Shown: piece by piece, positions 48,624 through 58,533 of the stretch
Position numbering within the stretch: the stretch's first letter is position 1
Layout of the letters: each line of letters starts with the position of its first letter
Assembly (NCBI GenBank): GCA_022009675.1
Contig: CP091718.1
Location: 248,001 to 312,000 of the forward strand
Length of the DNA stretch: 64,000 nt
Source of the DNA: Oscillospiraceae bacterium
GTDB lineage: Bacteria > Bacillota > Clostridia > Oscillospirales > CAG-272
Direction: 5' to 3'
The notes under the pieces: model-generated
The model's input: the letters and a program-made list of their open reading frames with translations, nothing else
Told to the model about the DNA's origin: nothing
Databases searched by the model: none
Translations under genes and position numbers: made by a program

Positions 48624-49871
48624 TTACTTGCGCAGCAGCTGGACGTTCTTCTCGTAGTCCTCGATATCCTTGAACCACTCGGAGCCGGCAGGCACGTTGT
48701 TGCGGGTGCAGAACTCATCCCAGACAGCGCCGACGGGCAGCAGCTTGTTCTCCTCCTGGAGAGCCAGCAGCTTGGTGAACTCGCCGTTGTCCTGCAGTTC
48801 CTTCAGCTTCTCGTTGGGCAGGAGCAGGGCGGTTAGGATCGCCTTCTGAACGTTGCGCATACCGATGACCAGTGCGGCGACGCGGTTGATGGAAGCGTCG
48901 AAGTAGTCGGTTGCCAGGAACACACGATCCAGCGCGTTGCAGCGCACGACCTCCTTCATCATCTCCTTGGTCTCGTCGTCGTAAGCGACCACATGGTCGG
49001 AATCCCAGCGGATGCCGCGGGTGATATGCAGGGCAATGCGATCATTGAAGCACAGCAGTGCCGGGATCTTATCCGAAACCACTTCGGTCGGATGGTAGTG
49101 ACCGTTGTCCATGAGGGGGGTCAGGTGGCGGCTCATGGCGTAGGACAGCGTGAACTCGGCAGAGCCGGCAGTGTACGCCTCGACGCCGATACCGAACACC
49201 TTGGACTCCAGTGCCACGTATACGAGGCTCTTGTCATAGCCGCAGGACAGGATCTTGTCGATGGAATCCATGTAACGCATACGGGGACCCATGCGGTCAG
49301 CGGGAACGTCCTTGAAGCCGTCTCCGATCCAGATGTTCATCAGGCAGGGGAATCCGGTCTCGCGGGCGAAATACTCGGAGATGCGGATGCACGCGATACC
49401 GTGGCGGATCCAGAAATTGCGGATGTCCTCATCCGGGCTGGTCAGGGTCAGACCGGCAGCCTTCGGGTGAGAGAAGAAAGTGGGGTTGAAGTCCAGCCCG
49501 CAGTTGTGCGCCTTGGCGAACTCTACCCATCTCTTGAAGTGACGCGGCTCAATGGTGTCGCGGTCAATGACCTCGCCCGGCTCGGCAATGGCATAGTTGG
49601 CGTGAACATTGATCTTGTGGGAACCGGGAATCAGGGACAGAGCCTTGTCCAGATCGGCAAAGACCTCATCCGGCGTGCGGGGCAGACCGGGGTAGTTACC
49701 GGTTGTCTGGATACCGCCGGACAGAGCGCCGGTGCCCTCGAAGCCGTGGACATCGTCTGCCTGCCAGCAGTGCATGGAAATGCGGGTGTTCTGGAGTTTT
49801 GCCAGGGCTGCCTCGGTATCAATACCGAGCTTTGCATACACCTCTTTGGCGGACTCATAGCGTGCGTTCAT
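48624..49871 (-). CDS. rhaA: L-rhamnose isomerase
   Basis: 415 residues, intact, with SD AGGAGGT. TIM-barrel enzyme converting L-rhamnose to L-rhamnulose. Recognisable segments: C-W-Q-A-D-D-V near the N-terminus, D-F-N-P-T-F-F-S-H, W-I-G-D-G-F-K-D, L-E-S-K-V-F-G-I-G, M-D-N-G-H-Y-H-P-T and W-D-S-D-H-V, which contribute metal and substrate ligands. No rhamnulokinase, aldolase or transporter gene is in the window, so it is an isolated piece of the pathway under its own promoter. Confidence 0.95.
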   Translation of the reverse strand: MNARYESAKEVYAKLGIDTEAALAKLQNTRISMHCWQADDVHGFEGTGALSGGIQTTGNYPGLPRTPDEVFADLDKALSLIPGSHKINVHANYAIAEPGEVIDRDTIEPRHFKRWVEFAKAHNCGLDFNPTFFSHPKAAGLTLTSPDEDIRNFWIRHGIACIRISEYFARETGFPCLMNIWIGDGFKDVPADRMGPRMRYMDSIDKILSCGYDKSLVYVALESKVFGIGVEAYTAGSAEFTLSYAMSRHLTPLMDNGHYHPTEVVSDKIPALLCFNDRIALHITRGIRWDSDHVVAYDDETKEMMKEVVRCNALDRVFLATDYFDASINRVAALVIGMRNVQKAILTALLLPNEKLKELQDNGEFTKLLALQEENKLLPVGAVWDEFCTRNNVPAGSEWFKDIEDYEKNVQLLRK

Positions 49872-49983
49872 GGTGAACCTCCTGTGTTTTTGTTACAGAT
49901 ATAATGGGGAGCAGCGTGCCGGATCACCGCCCGCCGCGTGCGGCAGGGGCATTCGGAGGGAGCCTTTTGACCATTCAGGTTCA

Positions 49984-50012
49984 TTATACAGTAAAATGTC
50001 CTGTTTTGCAAT
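49984..50012 (-). promoter_or_regulatory. Promoter of rhaA
   Basis: Minus-strand TTGCAA (50007-50012), 17-bp spacer, TATAAT (49984-49989). The predicted leader is about 105 nt and GC-rich. Confidence 0.75.
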
Positions 50013-50104
50013 AGCTTTTGAAAAAATTCAAAAAATATTTGCAGTCGGTGCATCCCACGCCCCGCGCAGGCAGACTCCGCGTGGTGAAAATATATGAAAA
50101 GCCC

Positions 50105-50133
50105 TTGACAAAATCCGGGATAATGTGTATAAT
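50105..50133 (+). promoter_or_regulatory. Perfect consensus promoter of the secreted protein gene
   Basis: TTGACA (50105-50110), 17-bp spacer, TATAAT (50128-50133). Confidence 0.88.
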
Positions 50134-50175
50134 ACAAGTGGTTTCTGCCAAAATCATTATTCAGGGAGGAAAATC

Positions 50176-52239
50176 ATGAAAAAGCTCTTAGCTGTCCTCG
50201 TTACGGTCACCATGTTGCTGTCTGCGGTTGGCGTACTTGCCTTTACGGTATCGGCAGACGGAACTTACACGGTCATCGTGGCAGAGCAGGCAGGCTTCAC
50301 CACGGAAAACTACTCGGCAACCAATTCCCCTGTTGTGTTTGCAGGAGGCTCCGCCGCGACCGACGCGGTCGTGTCCGCTACCTGCTCCTATCTGGTCGAG
50401 GTTTCGGCAGCGTCCGAAACGGCGGTCAGAAAGTACACGCTGATCGTGGACGGCACGGAGCATGCCGCGTGGATTCAGGCAAACTACAACGCCGGCTCCA
50501 ACCGTTCCACCGTCTTCATTACCCCTGCCGGAGGGTACCTATTCCGAGGTCATTGCCCGCGGCACGGATGAGGAAGGCGTGCAGATGGATGTCCTGAAGT
50601 TCACCAACATCACGGTCACGGCTGCCGAGAATACGGTTCCCGATGACAAGGAAGTGGAATTCACACCCTGCTGGACGCTGACCCCCAGTGCACTGGCGCA
50701 GGGCAGTTCGCTCAATGCGGTAACCGTAACCGAAAATGATTTCGGATATGTGACCTTTACCGCCGGTCAGACGGGCGACCCCTACCTGTACTACATCGGC
50801 GGCACGTCCACCAAGGTCGGTCGCTGGCTGCTGGTCAAGTACAACAACCATTCCGTCATTCCGCGTATGCAGCTGTACATGGCGCAGGGCGCCGGCATCA
50901 CGTCGGACAACAACATGATCGAGTTCCCCATCGCCGCCAACGGCAGCGGCTGGACGTATGTCATTGTGGATATGGCAACCAACCAGTTCTACGACAAGGA
51001 GAACCAAACGGTTCAGCACTTCCGCTTTGACCCGCTGGAGGCACGCAACTGGAGCGGCGGCTCCTACCAGTTTACCGGGGAGGAAGCCATTGACGTTGCC
51101 TATATCATGGGCTTTACGACCAAAGCCGGTCTGATGGGCTACCTGGAAGCCAATGAGCTGCACGATGTCACCAAGACTGCCGTCCTGCAGGAGTCGCAGG
51201 TCACGGTGGCTGGCGACAAGGCAACCTATACCGATGAAAACGGCGTTACCTGGGACGTGACCAAAAACGAGGACGGTACCTACTCCTACACCTACGAGAA
51301 GAAGGACGTCCGCGTTCCCTGCGACACCACCCCGAAGCTGCTGCTGGCAGGCTCCCGCCTGAAGGTTGACGCCAACAGTGCCACACTGGAGATGGATCCC
51401 CTGACCGGTATCACCACAATCAACGTGACCGGCGGTGACCCCAACGCCACCTACTTCAACGAGAGCAAGACTGCCGCCCGCTATATGGCAATCCGTTACA
51501 GAACCTCCGTGCAGGACAATATGGAGGTGTTCCTCAGCTCCTCCGATGCGGTGCCCGCCGCCGGACAGTCCTTCAAGCGCGAGCTGGCGGCTGACGGTGC
51601 ATGGCACACCGACATCATCGACCTGAGCACGGTCGGCGTCTCCACGCTGAACACCGATACCTATGAGCTGAAGTTCCTGCGTGTGGACTTCTTTGACGCC
51701 GCGTCCTCCGGCACCATGGAGCTGGAGTTCATCGCCTTCTTCGACAGCGAAGATGCGGCGTACCAGTACATGCACACGTACAAGACCTACACCGCGACCT
51801 TTATGGCGAACGGAAAGGTCGTGGATCGCGTGGTCTTTGAGGCAGGCACAACCTCCATCAAGGAGCCTGCCGTGCCGGAAAAAGGCTGGCTTTTACCGGC
51901 AAGTGGAAGGCTTATACGCTGTCTGACAAGAACATCACCATCATGGCAGAGTACACCATGATTGCACAGCCTACCACCGAGCCTGCGACCACGGTCGCAG
52001 AGCCGACTGACACGGAAGCGCCGCCTCCTGCCACCGGCGCGTCGACCTCCGCGCAGACCACTACCGTCACCGAAGCAGAGCCCGGTGTTTCCGACACCGG
52101 CAAAGTGACCGGTACGAACGCGACTACCACCGCCGCCGGCAGCTCCGCGGGCGGATGCAAGTCGGTTCTGGGCGGACTGTCTGTCCTGCTGATTGCCGCC
52201 GGTGCGGCTCTCACGCTGGCAAAGCGTAAGCATAGCTGA
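50176..52239 (+). CDS. Large secreted protein with C-terminal Cys-TM-basic anchor, two frameshifts
   Basis: 687 residues after repair, with SD AGGGAGG. A Sec signal peptide (M-K-K-L-L-A-V-L...A-F-T-V-S-A) is followed by beta-rich domains. Two similar modules (near 165-330 and 385-530) each contain an A/R-R-Y/W...K-Y/R-Y-R/N pattern with D-I-I-D-L or V-I-V-D-M strands, resembling carbohydrate-binding jelly rolls. An InlB-like repeat (Y-T-A-T-F-M-A-N-G-K) lies near 555-600. A Pro/Thr-rich spacer leads to G-G-C-K, a hydrophobic helix and K-R-K-H-S. There is no LPxTG. It is probably a surface-anchored glycan-binding protein. Breaks: extra C at 50522-50525 and a missing T near 51894, which compensate. 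Confidence 0.7.
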
Positions 52240-52261
52240 TCCGACCATACACGTATCCCCC

Positions 52262-52288
52262 GCCGCGCCCGGTCTACCCGGGCGCGGC
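52262..52288 (+). terminator. Terminator of the secreted protein gene
   Basis: An 11-bp perfect stem (52262-52272 / 52278-52288) followed by TTTGGTTTC. Confidence 0.75.
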
Positions 52289-52338
52289 TTTGGTTTCGGT
52301 GCCTGCGCAACTTTCTTTTGATTTTTCCAATTTGGCTA

Positions 52339-52367
52339 TTGACATTGCACAAAAAATAAGGTACAAT
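52339..52367 (+). promoter_or_regulatory. Promoter of the RpiB-like gene
   Basis: TTGACA (52339-52344), 17-bp spacer, TACAAT (52362-52367). Confidence 0.8.
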
Positions 52368-52433
52368 ACAGTTGTCGGGCGGACTCTCCGCCCAAAAGCA
52401 AATCTGCGTATACGTATAAAGGAGACAGATCCC

Positions 52434-53007
52434 ATGAAAACTATTGCGAACAAAGAACTGCTTGTTGCCGCCGATTTTGCCGGATTTCCGCTGAAGGAAG
52501 CGGTCGTGGAGCATCTGACAAAGAAGGGTTGGAAAATCACCGATATCGGCGTCAAGGCAGACAGCGACCCGAACAACACCGACCTGATGTTCCACCGTCT
52601 CGGTCTGCGCGTCGGCTCCATGATCGCCGAGCACGAGTTTGAGCGCGCCCTGATCTTCTGCGGCACCGGTATGGGCATCCATATCGCCGCCTCCAAGTGC
52701 CCGCACGTTCATGCAGGCGTGGTGGAGAGCGTCCCCGCCGCCCTGCGCGCCATCACCGGGAACGGTGTCAACGTACTGGCAATGGGCGCCTTCTATGTTG
52801 CCCCCAAAATGGGCTGTGACATTGCGGACGCTTATCTGAACGCCGAGCTTGGATCCGGCTACGAGTGGTGGCATAATTTCTATGAGTTCCACAAGCTCGC
52901 CATTGACGAATTGGAAGCCTTCAACTACGAGGGAGTACAAGAAGAACGGCTTCAAGGTCAACAAGCTGGGCGACTATGATCTGACGCTGGAGGACAAGCC
53001 GGAGTAA
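52434..53007 (+). CDS. RpiB/LacA/LacB-family sugar-phosphate isomerase, one frameshift
   Basis: 190 residues after repair, with SD AAGGAGA. The fold is shown by A-A-D-F-A-G-F-P-L-K (the usual D-H-A-G-F with His replaced by Phe), F-C-G-T-G-M-G-I-H-I-A-A (catalytic Cys) and G-A-F-Y-V. Typical RpiB is about 150 residues; this one has an insertion before the helix carrying R-L-G-L-R-V-G and a longer C-terminus. It could isomerise ribose-5-phosphate or another aldose/ketose phosphate. An extra G near 52929 breaks the last 25 codons. Confidence 0.78.
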
Positions 53008-53069
53008 TCTGTCCCGGCTTGTGGCTACCGGCTCCGACCAGTCAGAATCACGGAACTTTCCGGAAAACC

Positions 53070-53093
53070 GGGGGACTCTTTCGGGAGTCCCCC
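53070..53093. repeat. REP-like hairpin, copy 3
   Basis: GGGGGACTC / GAGTCCCCC arms around TTTCGG, downstream of the RpiB-like gene. It matches copy 1 (20060-20087) almost base for base and could also terminate transcription. Confidence 0.5.
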
Positions 53094-53165
53094 CAAATGC
53101 GTCCCTCCCTGCCCCGCACAGCGAAAAAGCAAAATGCTACTGCGATATTTTTTTCCGTACCACAC

Positions 53166-53194
53166 TTGACAGGTCGGCAGGGCTGTGATATAAT
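53166..53194 (+). promoter_or_regulatory. Perfect consensus promoter of the SH3-domain lipoprotein
   Basis: TTGACA (53166-53171), 17-bp spacer, TATAAT (53189-53194). Confidence 0.88.
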
Positions 53195-53261
53195 GAAGCA
53201 GGAATCTGCTGCCGATTTGCGGTACACAGTGGCAGGAATGAAAATCAAGGAGGAGTTATAC

Positions 53262-53980
53262 ATGAACAAAAATACTTGCAACCCTGGTCGCCGGTCTGGC
53301 GCTGGTGTCCCGCTGTCGGATGTGCCAAGACGCCGGGCGGAACGGAAACGGGCACTACGTCCACATATCCGACCGGTCCCAACTATTCCGTGGAGCCCGC
53401 GACGCTCCCCCAAGGTCCGAGCGGCGACAGCACGGCTGCCCCTGTCGAGGAAACGCTGGAGGCGAATCCTACCTTCTCCGACATCTCCATGACGCTGTAC
53501 GTGTATGTGGCAAACGGGAATATCCGCAGCAAGACAGAGACTGTCCTGACAGAAGGCGCCATCTGCGGTTATGTCAAGGAGGGCGACACGCTGGCGGCAA
53601 CGGGCGAGAGCAAGGAGTGGTACCGGGTGCTGTACAACGAAAAGACCTGCTATGTGCGCAAGAGCATTGTCTGCGACAACGCCTTGATCGACGCTTTCCA
53701 GGACGTCCGCGACGAGGTCACAATCTCGCAGAACGTTAATGTCCGCTCCATGCCCAAAGCCATCAAGAGCAGTGCCAACGACCTGAGCATCCGCGGCACA
53801 CTGTTGAAGGGCACCAAGGTCACGCGCACCGGCATCGGAGACGGCTGGAGCCGCGTCCTGTTCTCCTACACCTACACCAAGGACGGTGCGAAAGTCACGG
53901 AGGATCGGGAATACTACATCAGCAATGAATGCATTGCCGAAGCCGGTACCGCCACCGCCACCGAAGCATCCAAGTCCTGA
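53262..53980 (+). CDS. Lipoprotein with two bacterial SH3-like domains, two frameshifts at the signal peptide
   Basis: 238 residues after repair, with SD AAGGAGG. Removing one A (run near 53269) and one C (near 53313) gives M-N-K-I-L-A-T-L-V-A-G-L and lipobox S-A-V-G-C. After a Thr/Pro linker come two SH3b-like domains (about 80-145 and 155-225). The second has the hallmark N-V-R-S-M-P and G-W-S-R-V, and both have an aromatic G-x-S/G-x-W-Y/S-R-V-L signature. SH3b domains commonly bind peptidoglycan, so a cell-wall-associated lipoprotein is likely. It has no partner gene nearby. Confidence 0.78.
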
Positions 53981-54001
53981 TATTTCTGATAGCAAGTAAG
54001 C

Positions 54002-54027
54002 AAAGGGTTGCCGACCGGCAACCCTTT
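54002..54027 (+). terminator. Terminator of the SH3 lipoprotein gene
   Basis: AAAGGGTTGCC (54002-54012) pairs with GGCAACCCTTT (54017-54027), followed by TTT. Confidence 0.88.
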
Positions 54028-54046
54028 TTTACGCGAACGGATAAAA

Positions 54047-54085
54047 GGCGCCCGCTGTCCGGAGAAATCTCCGGCAACGGGCGCC
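54047..54085 (-). terminator. Terminator of the large solute-binding lipoprotein gene
   Basis: GGCGCCCG (54047-54054) pairs with CGGGCGCC (54078-54085) and encloses a second small hairpin (CCGGAGA/TCTCCGG). Read leftward it ends in CCTTTTA. Confidence 0.75.
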
Positions 54086-54130
54086 CTTTGCCTGCTGTCA
54101 CAGCATCGCGCGACTGCGGGACTTGATATT

Positions 54131-56568
54131 TTACTTAGTGGAAGGCAGGTAGCCGTACTGCTTCATCCACTTGTAGTAGACAGCGTACGGGCTTTCTCCA
54201 CTCGTGTCCGCTTCCTGATCCGGCACCTCGGGACCCTTGGGCTGGGAAGGATCATAGTTCTTGTTGATTGCCTTAACCAGCTTATCGTCTCCGGACGACT
54301 TGGAGAACTGTCTCTTGAAGCCGTCATCGTCGTTTTCCAGCAATTCCACGAGCGCATCCAGCGTAGCGCACTCATCGATCTTTTCCTGGGCACCGGCGCT
54401 CAACTCGCGGATGTGGCGGATCAGCGCAACATCCAGCGTGTTCTCGCTCTCCTTCATCTCATCATTGAAATCAAAGCCCAGCAACGGATTGATCAGCGCG
54501 TCGTTGTTCTGCATCTTGGCATACACCCATGCATCCGGTCCGTCTGCCTCACTGGGAATCGCCTTGAAGCAGTTACCGGTCTTCTCAATGTCCATCCGGT
54601 AGGTGCCGTACTCGCTCTCCGGGCTGGTGAGCAGGTGGGCGGTACCGTCAGCATTCAGCTCGTAGTGCTGTCCGAGAATACCGTACTGCAGCAGGTTGCG
54701 AAGCTCGGCATTGGTGTTGAGGCGGGTAATAACCTCCATGCTACGTCCCAGATATGCGCTCTCCGCGTACACGCAGAACATATTGCCGTACAGCTCACGC
54801 TCGCTTGCCTCGGGATACTTTGCAACCACAACATAGTACTGCTTGCCGTCCCGCGTGATGACGCCCTTCTCCTTGCCGGTCACGGTATCCTCACGATCCG
54901 CTTCCAGCTTGATGCGGGAATCGCCCTCAATGAAGGAAACCGCCGCACTCTGCCCGTCCTTGGGTGTACCGTACAGACCCTTATAGGAGTACCCCTTTAG
55001 CGTCTCATACAGGGTGCGGAAGGAGGAATCGGCAAAGAGACTGCCAAAGCCCATCTCAACCTTGCCGCGCGACCACATGGAGGGATCCGCAACCACCTGA
55101 CCCAGCACGGAGAAATTCGCGTTCTGGCTGTAGCCGTAATAGTAGGTAGGCTTCACGCGGTACCGTTGGCATCCGTACCGGTCAGGTCGTTCTCCCCGTC
55201 GGTGGTCTCCACGGTATGGGAACCGACGAATGCCGCATCCAGAGACTCCGGATCGTAGGTAAGGATCACGCGCTTGTCGTTCTCGGGCGTCACGGTCTGT
55301 CCGTTCTCATCGACCAGATACATACCCACGCTCTTCGCCTCGGCGGAATATGCCACACTCTTCGCAGTGGAGCGCAGAATGCCGCCCTCACTGTCGATCA
55401 CGTAGGTATAGTTCAGAACGTTTCCGTCCTTGTCAACATACTGGTGATCCGCATTGGTCTTATAGATCATCCCGGCACCGATGGAGTACCCGATCAGCTC
55501 CTTGGTCTTCTTGGAACCGCCGCCTTCCCCATCATCCGATTCGGTCTCCACCTTGTACTTCTCGTTCACAACATAGTTGCGCCCGCGCTCGGCATCGTAG
55601 TACATCTCGTACACCGATGCGTCCACATAGTTCAGATCCCAGAACCAAACCAGCATCTTGAGGCAGTCCTCAAAGGTGGACGCCAGCGGAACGACATAAT
55701 CCGGATCATCAGGCGTCTTATTGCCGTTGAGGTTCTTGATATCGTTCAGGAAAACCTCCAGATCCAGCACCGACTTGGTGTTCTCAATGCCGCTGTTGTA
55801 GTTGTCGTCATACATCTTTTTGTCAACCAGCATATAGGTATACTGACCGACCGCGACGTTGTTCGGGATACCGTACACGCCGCCGTCGATGCGGACACCG
55901 TTAAGCAGGGAGGGAGAAACGTAATGCGTCAGCTGGCTGGAGGAAGCCGACAGCTCCTCGTCCAGCGATGCCAACCATTCGTTCTTGTAGAACGCATAGT
56001 AATTGCTCCGTCCGCCGAGGTAGAAAAATATCGACCTGATTCTCCTTGACGTCCGGATACTTGATCTCGGTGACACCGTAATCGTTGATTACGGTCTCCT
56101 CCTCGGTCGCGCTCTCGTTCTCGTCGTCCTCGTCATCCGCGTTCTGGAACTGCGCATACTGGGGGTTTGCCGCGTAGAAGTCCTTTGTCAGTTCCTCGCG
56201 CGTCTTCTCCTTATCATGCACCTTCAGGTAGGCACGCAGAGCCTTCTCTGCCTCCTCCTTGAGTTTTGCATAATCCTTCAGTGCCTTGATAGAGCCTTCC
56301 AGCTTCTCATAGTACTCATCCTCGGTGCAGAACCGCAGGACAACATTGGTCTTGTACAGCGACTTGGTGATCTTGGTAAACTCCGCGCTGACAAGCTCCT
56401 TTGCCTTCTCGGTCGTCTCCTCAGAGGTCATGACCCACATAGTAATGGTCTTGGCGCTGTTGTCGGTCGTGTCATCATCGTCGGAGTCTGTTGCCTTATT
56501 GCATCCGGTCAGGACGCAGGACATCAGCATGACGATGCCGAGCAAGAGACACACGAGTTTTTCTTCAT
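54131..56568 (-). CDS. Very large extracellular solute-binding lipoprotein, three frameshifts
   Basis: 812 residues after repair, with SD AGGAGGAG. Start at 56568, giving M-K-K-K-L-V-C-L-L-L and lipobox L-T-G-C once one missing A (run 56558-56562) is restored. The N-terminal lobe has T-I-T-M-W-V, K-A-K-E-L-V and a long charged helical region (about 75-150). The central part resembles sugar-ABC binding proteins (Y-G-I-P-N-N-V-A-V-G, K-M-Y-D-D). It is roughly 1.7 times the usual size, through insertions and a C-terminal extension. No transporter genes adjoin. Other indels: extra T near 56024 and missing G near 55156. Confidence 0.72.
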
Positions 56569-56651
56569 AACGAGAACTCCTCCTGTAAAAACGTAAAAAT
56601 CACGCCGTCTGCGCCAGTGCGCAGTCCGGCTGAATGATTCCATACCGTTAC

Positions 56652-56678
56652 ATTGTACACTTTTTGTGAATATGTCAA
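56652..56678 (-). promoter_or_regulatory. Likely promoter of the large solute-binding lipoprotein
   Basis: Minus-strand TTGACA (56673-56678) and TACAAT (56652-56657). The spacer is only 15 bp, the one departure from 17 among strong -35 sites here; a base may be missing from the sequence. Confidence 0.5.
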
Positions 56679-56709
56679 GTGATTTTTGAACAGTTCGTCT
56701 CCGACAGAG

Positions 56710-56741
56710 GCTGATGGGCAGAAAAATGCCTGTCCATCAGC
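56710..56741 (-). terminator. Hairpin downstream of rpoD
   Basis: GCTGATGG (56710-56717) pairs with CCATCAGC (56734-56741). On the rpoD strand there is no U-tract after it. Confidence 0.4.
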
Positions 56742-56821
56742 ACTTTTTCATGTAAGAGTCGGTTTGCACAAATAGCCGGGTGCCGATTTGGTCATCCTGC
56801 CAGTATCGGCAAGCCGCGCGC

Positions 56822-58462
56822 TCAGTCCAGAAATCCCTTGAGATGGCGGGCGCGGCTGGGATGACGCAGCTTGCGCAGTGCCTTTGCCTCGATCTGACGG
56901 ATGCGTTCTCGCGTGATGTCGAACTCCTTGCCGACCTCCTCCAGCGTCCGCGTTCTGCCATCGTACAGTCCGAAGCGCAGCTTGATGACGTGTTCCTCCC
57001 GGGGTGTCAGGGTATGCAGTTCGCGCTCAATGACTTCCCGCAGGATGGTCTGCGATGCGGCATCCGCCGGGGCGGGCGTGTCCTCGTCCTGAATGAAATC
57101 GCCGAGATGGCTGTCCTCCTCTTCTCCGATGGGCGTTTCCAGCGACACGGGGTCCTGCGCGATCTTCATAATCTCGCGCACCTTATCGGCGCTCATGCCC
57201 AGCTTCTCGCCGATCTCCTCAGCGGTTGCCTCGCGCCCCAGCTCCTGCAGCATCTGACGCGACACGCGGGACACCTTGTGTATGGTCTCCACCATATGAA
57301 CCGGAATGCGGATGGTACGCGCCTGATCCGCGATGGCACGGGTGATAGCCTGCCGTATCCACCAGGTGGCATAGGTGGAGAATTTGTAACCCTTTGTATA
57401 GTCGAACTTGTCCACCGCCTTCATCAGACCGAGGTTGCCCTCCTGGATGAGGTCAAGGAAGAACATCCCGCGCCCGACGTACCGCTTGGCGATACTGACC
57501 ACCAGGCGCAGGTTCGCCTCGACCAGCTCTCCCTTGGCGACCTCACGCACCTTGGCAGCCGCCTTCAGCGTTGCCAGGTAGCCTTCCATTGCCGCGCGGC
57601 TATTGTCGGCATCGCGGCGTGCCTCCCGCATGGCGGACAGGCGCTGCACATCCTCCTCGGTCAGGAAGCGCCCCTCACTGCGCACAGACAGATGGGTCAG
57701 ATCCATATCCTCCGCCGGAGCGTCCTCTGCCGGGATATCCGCCGCCATAAGCGCCTCAAACAGATCCCGGTTGGGATACGGCATGAAGTCCTCGGCGAGC
57801 AGGGGCAGTGTCTTGGCGGCGACCTCACGCCGCAGGGCAGGCGAAAGCGTCAGCATGCCCAGTACCGCCTCCTCGGCAGTCGGGTCGCCCTGCGTCATCT
57901 TTTCCGCCAGCTCGTGCTCCTTCTCGTTGGTCAGGAGCGGCACCTTACCGATCTCCTTGAGGTACAGGCGGACGGGGTCATCCACCAGCCCCTCCTGCTC
58001 CAGGATGCGCTGCATATTTTCGCCGCTTCCGAAGCTCTCAACCTCCGTCTCAATCTCGTGCAGTTCGGCAGAGGGGATATTGCCGGGCAGCGCACCGCCC
58101 AGCGACTCATACAGATGGTCGATGCTGTCGATGTCAAAGCCCATCTCCTCCATCGCGTCGTCCAGCTCGGATGCCGACAGATCACCGCGCTTGCCCTTGG
58201 CAATCAGATCCTCCATGCGGGTGCGGCGCTCGCGTTCCTCGTCCGTCTTGGCAGGCTCCTTGCCTTTTTTCTTGGAAGACGGCTTCTTCGCCTCCGGCTT
58301 GTCCTTAGCGTCCTCGTCCGTCGGCGCCGCCATATCCTCCAGCGGCAGTTCCATATCATCGTCCAGCGCATCGTCCGGCAGGCTCAGGCGATCCAGATCC
58401 GGCATCGCCTCCCCGTCCATATCCTGATCCGCTCCGTAGCTCTGATTCTCATCGTAGTTCAT
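56822..58462 (-). CDS. rpoD: Primary RNA polymerase sigma factor RpoD/SigA with a ~115-residue insertion
   Basis: 546 residues, intact, against about 370-400 in most Firmicutes. The acidic and Lys-rich N-terminus (1-75) and region 1.1-like part precede region 1.2 (D-D-P-V-R-L-Y-L-K-E-I-G, 161-172). Regions 2 (A-N-L-R-L-V-V-S-I-A-K-R-Y onward, from 316), 3 and 4 (R-T-L-E-E-V-G to the H-T-H R-E-R-I-R-Q-I-E-A-K) are fully conserved. Residues about 193-308 are an extra domain at the place of the E. coli sigma-70 non-conserved region. It resembles by eye the C-terminal domain of the DnaG encoded upstream. Last gene of the dgt-dnaG-rpoD operon, 71 bp after dnaG. Confidence 0.95.
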   Translation of the reverse strand: MNYDENQSYGADQDMDGEAMPDLDRLSLPDDALDDDMELPLEDMAAPTDEDAKDKPEAKKPSSKKKGKEPAKTDEERERRTRMEDLIAKGKRGDLSASELDDAMEEMGFDIDSIDHLYESLGGALPGNIPSAELHEIETEVESFGSGENMQRILEQEGLVDDPVRLYLKEIGKVPLLTNEKEHELAEKMTQGDPTAEEAVLGMLTLSPALRREVAAKTLPLLAEDFMPYPNRDLFEALMAADIPAEDAPAEDMDLTHLSVRSEGRFLTEEDVQRLSAMREARRDADNSRAAMEGYLATLKAAAKVREVAKGELVEANLRLVVSIAKRYVGRGMFFLDLIQEGNLGLMKAVDKFDYTKGYKFSTYATWWIRQAITRAIADQARTIRIPVHMVETIHKVSRVSRQMLQELGREATAEEIGEKLGMSADKVREIMKIAQDPVSLETPIGEEEDSHLGDFIQDEDTPAPADAASQTILREVIERELHTLTPREEHVIKLRFGLYDGRTRTLEEVGKEFDITRERIRQIEAKALRKLRHPSRARHLKGFLD

Positions 58463-58533
58463 GTGTATGTTTCCCTTCCCTGTTTTTTGGACTTCCGTGC
58501 ATACGAAGCCCGAATATAAACAATCGGTTGTTT

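Larger units (their letters stand above)
49872..50175. other. Divergent intergenic region rhaA / secreted protein
   Basis: 304 bp holding the two divergent promoters and the rhaA leader. I see no ORF or known RNA. Confidence 0.5.

Noticed and set aside
56780..58519. 579-residue open frame antisense to rpoD
   Set aside because: Shadow ORF; the rpoD frame is unambiguous.
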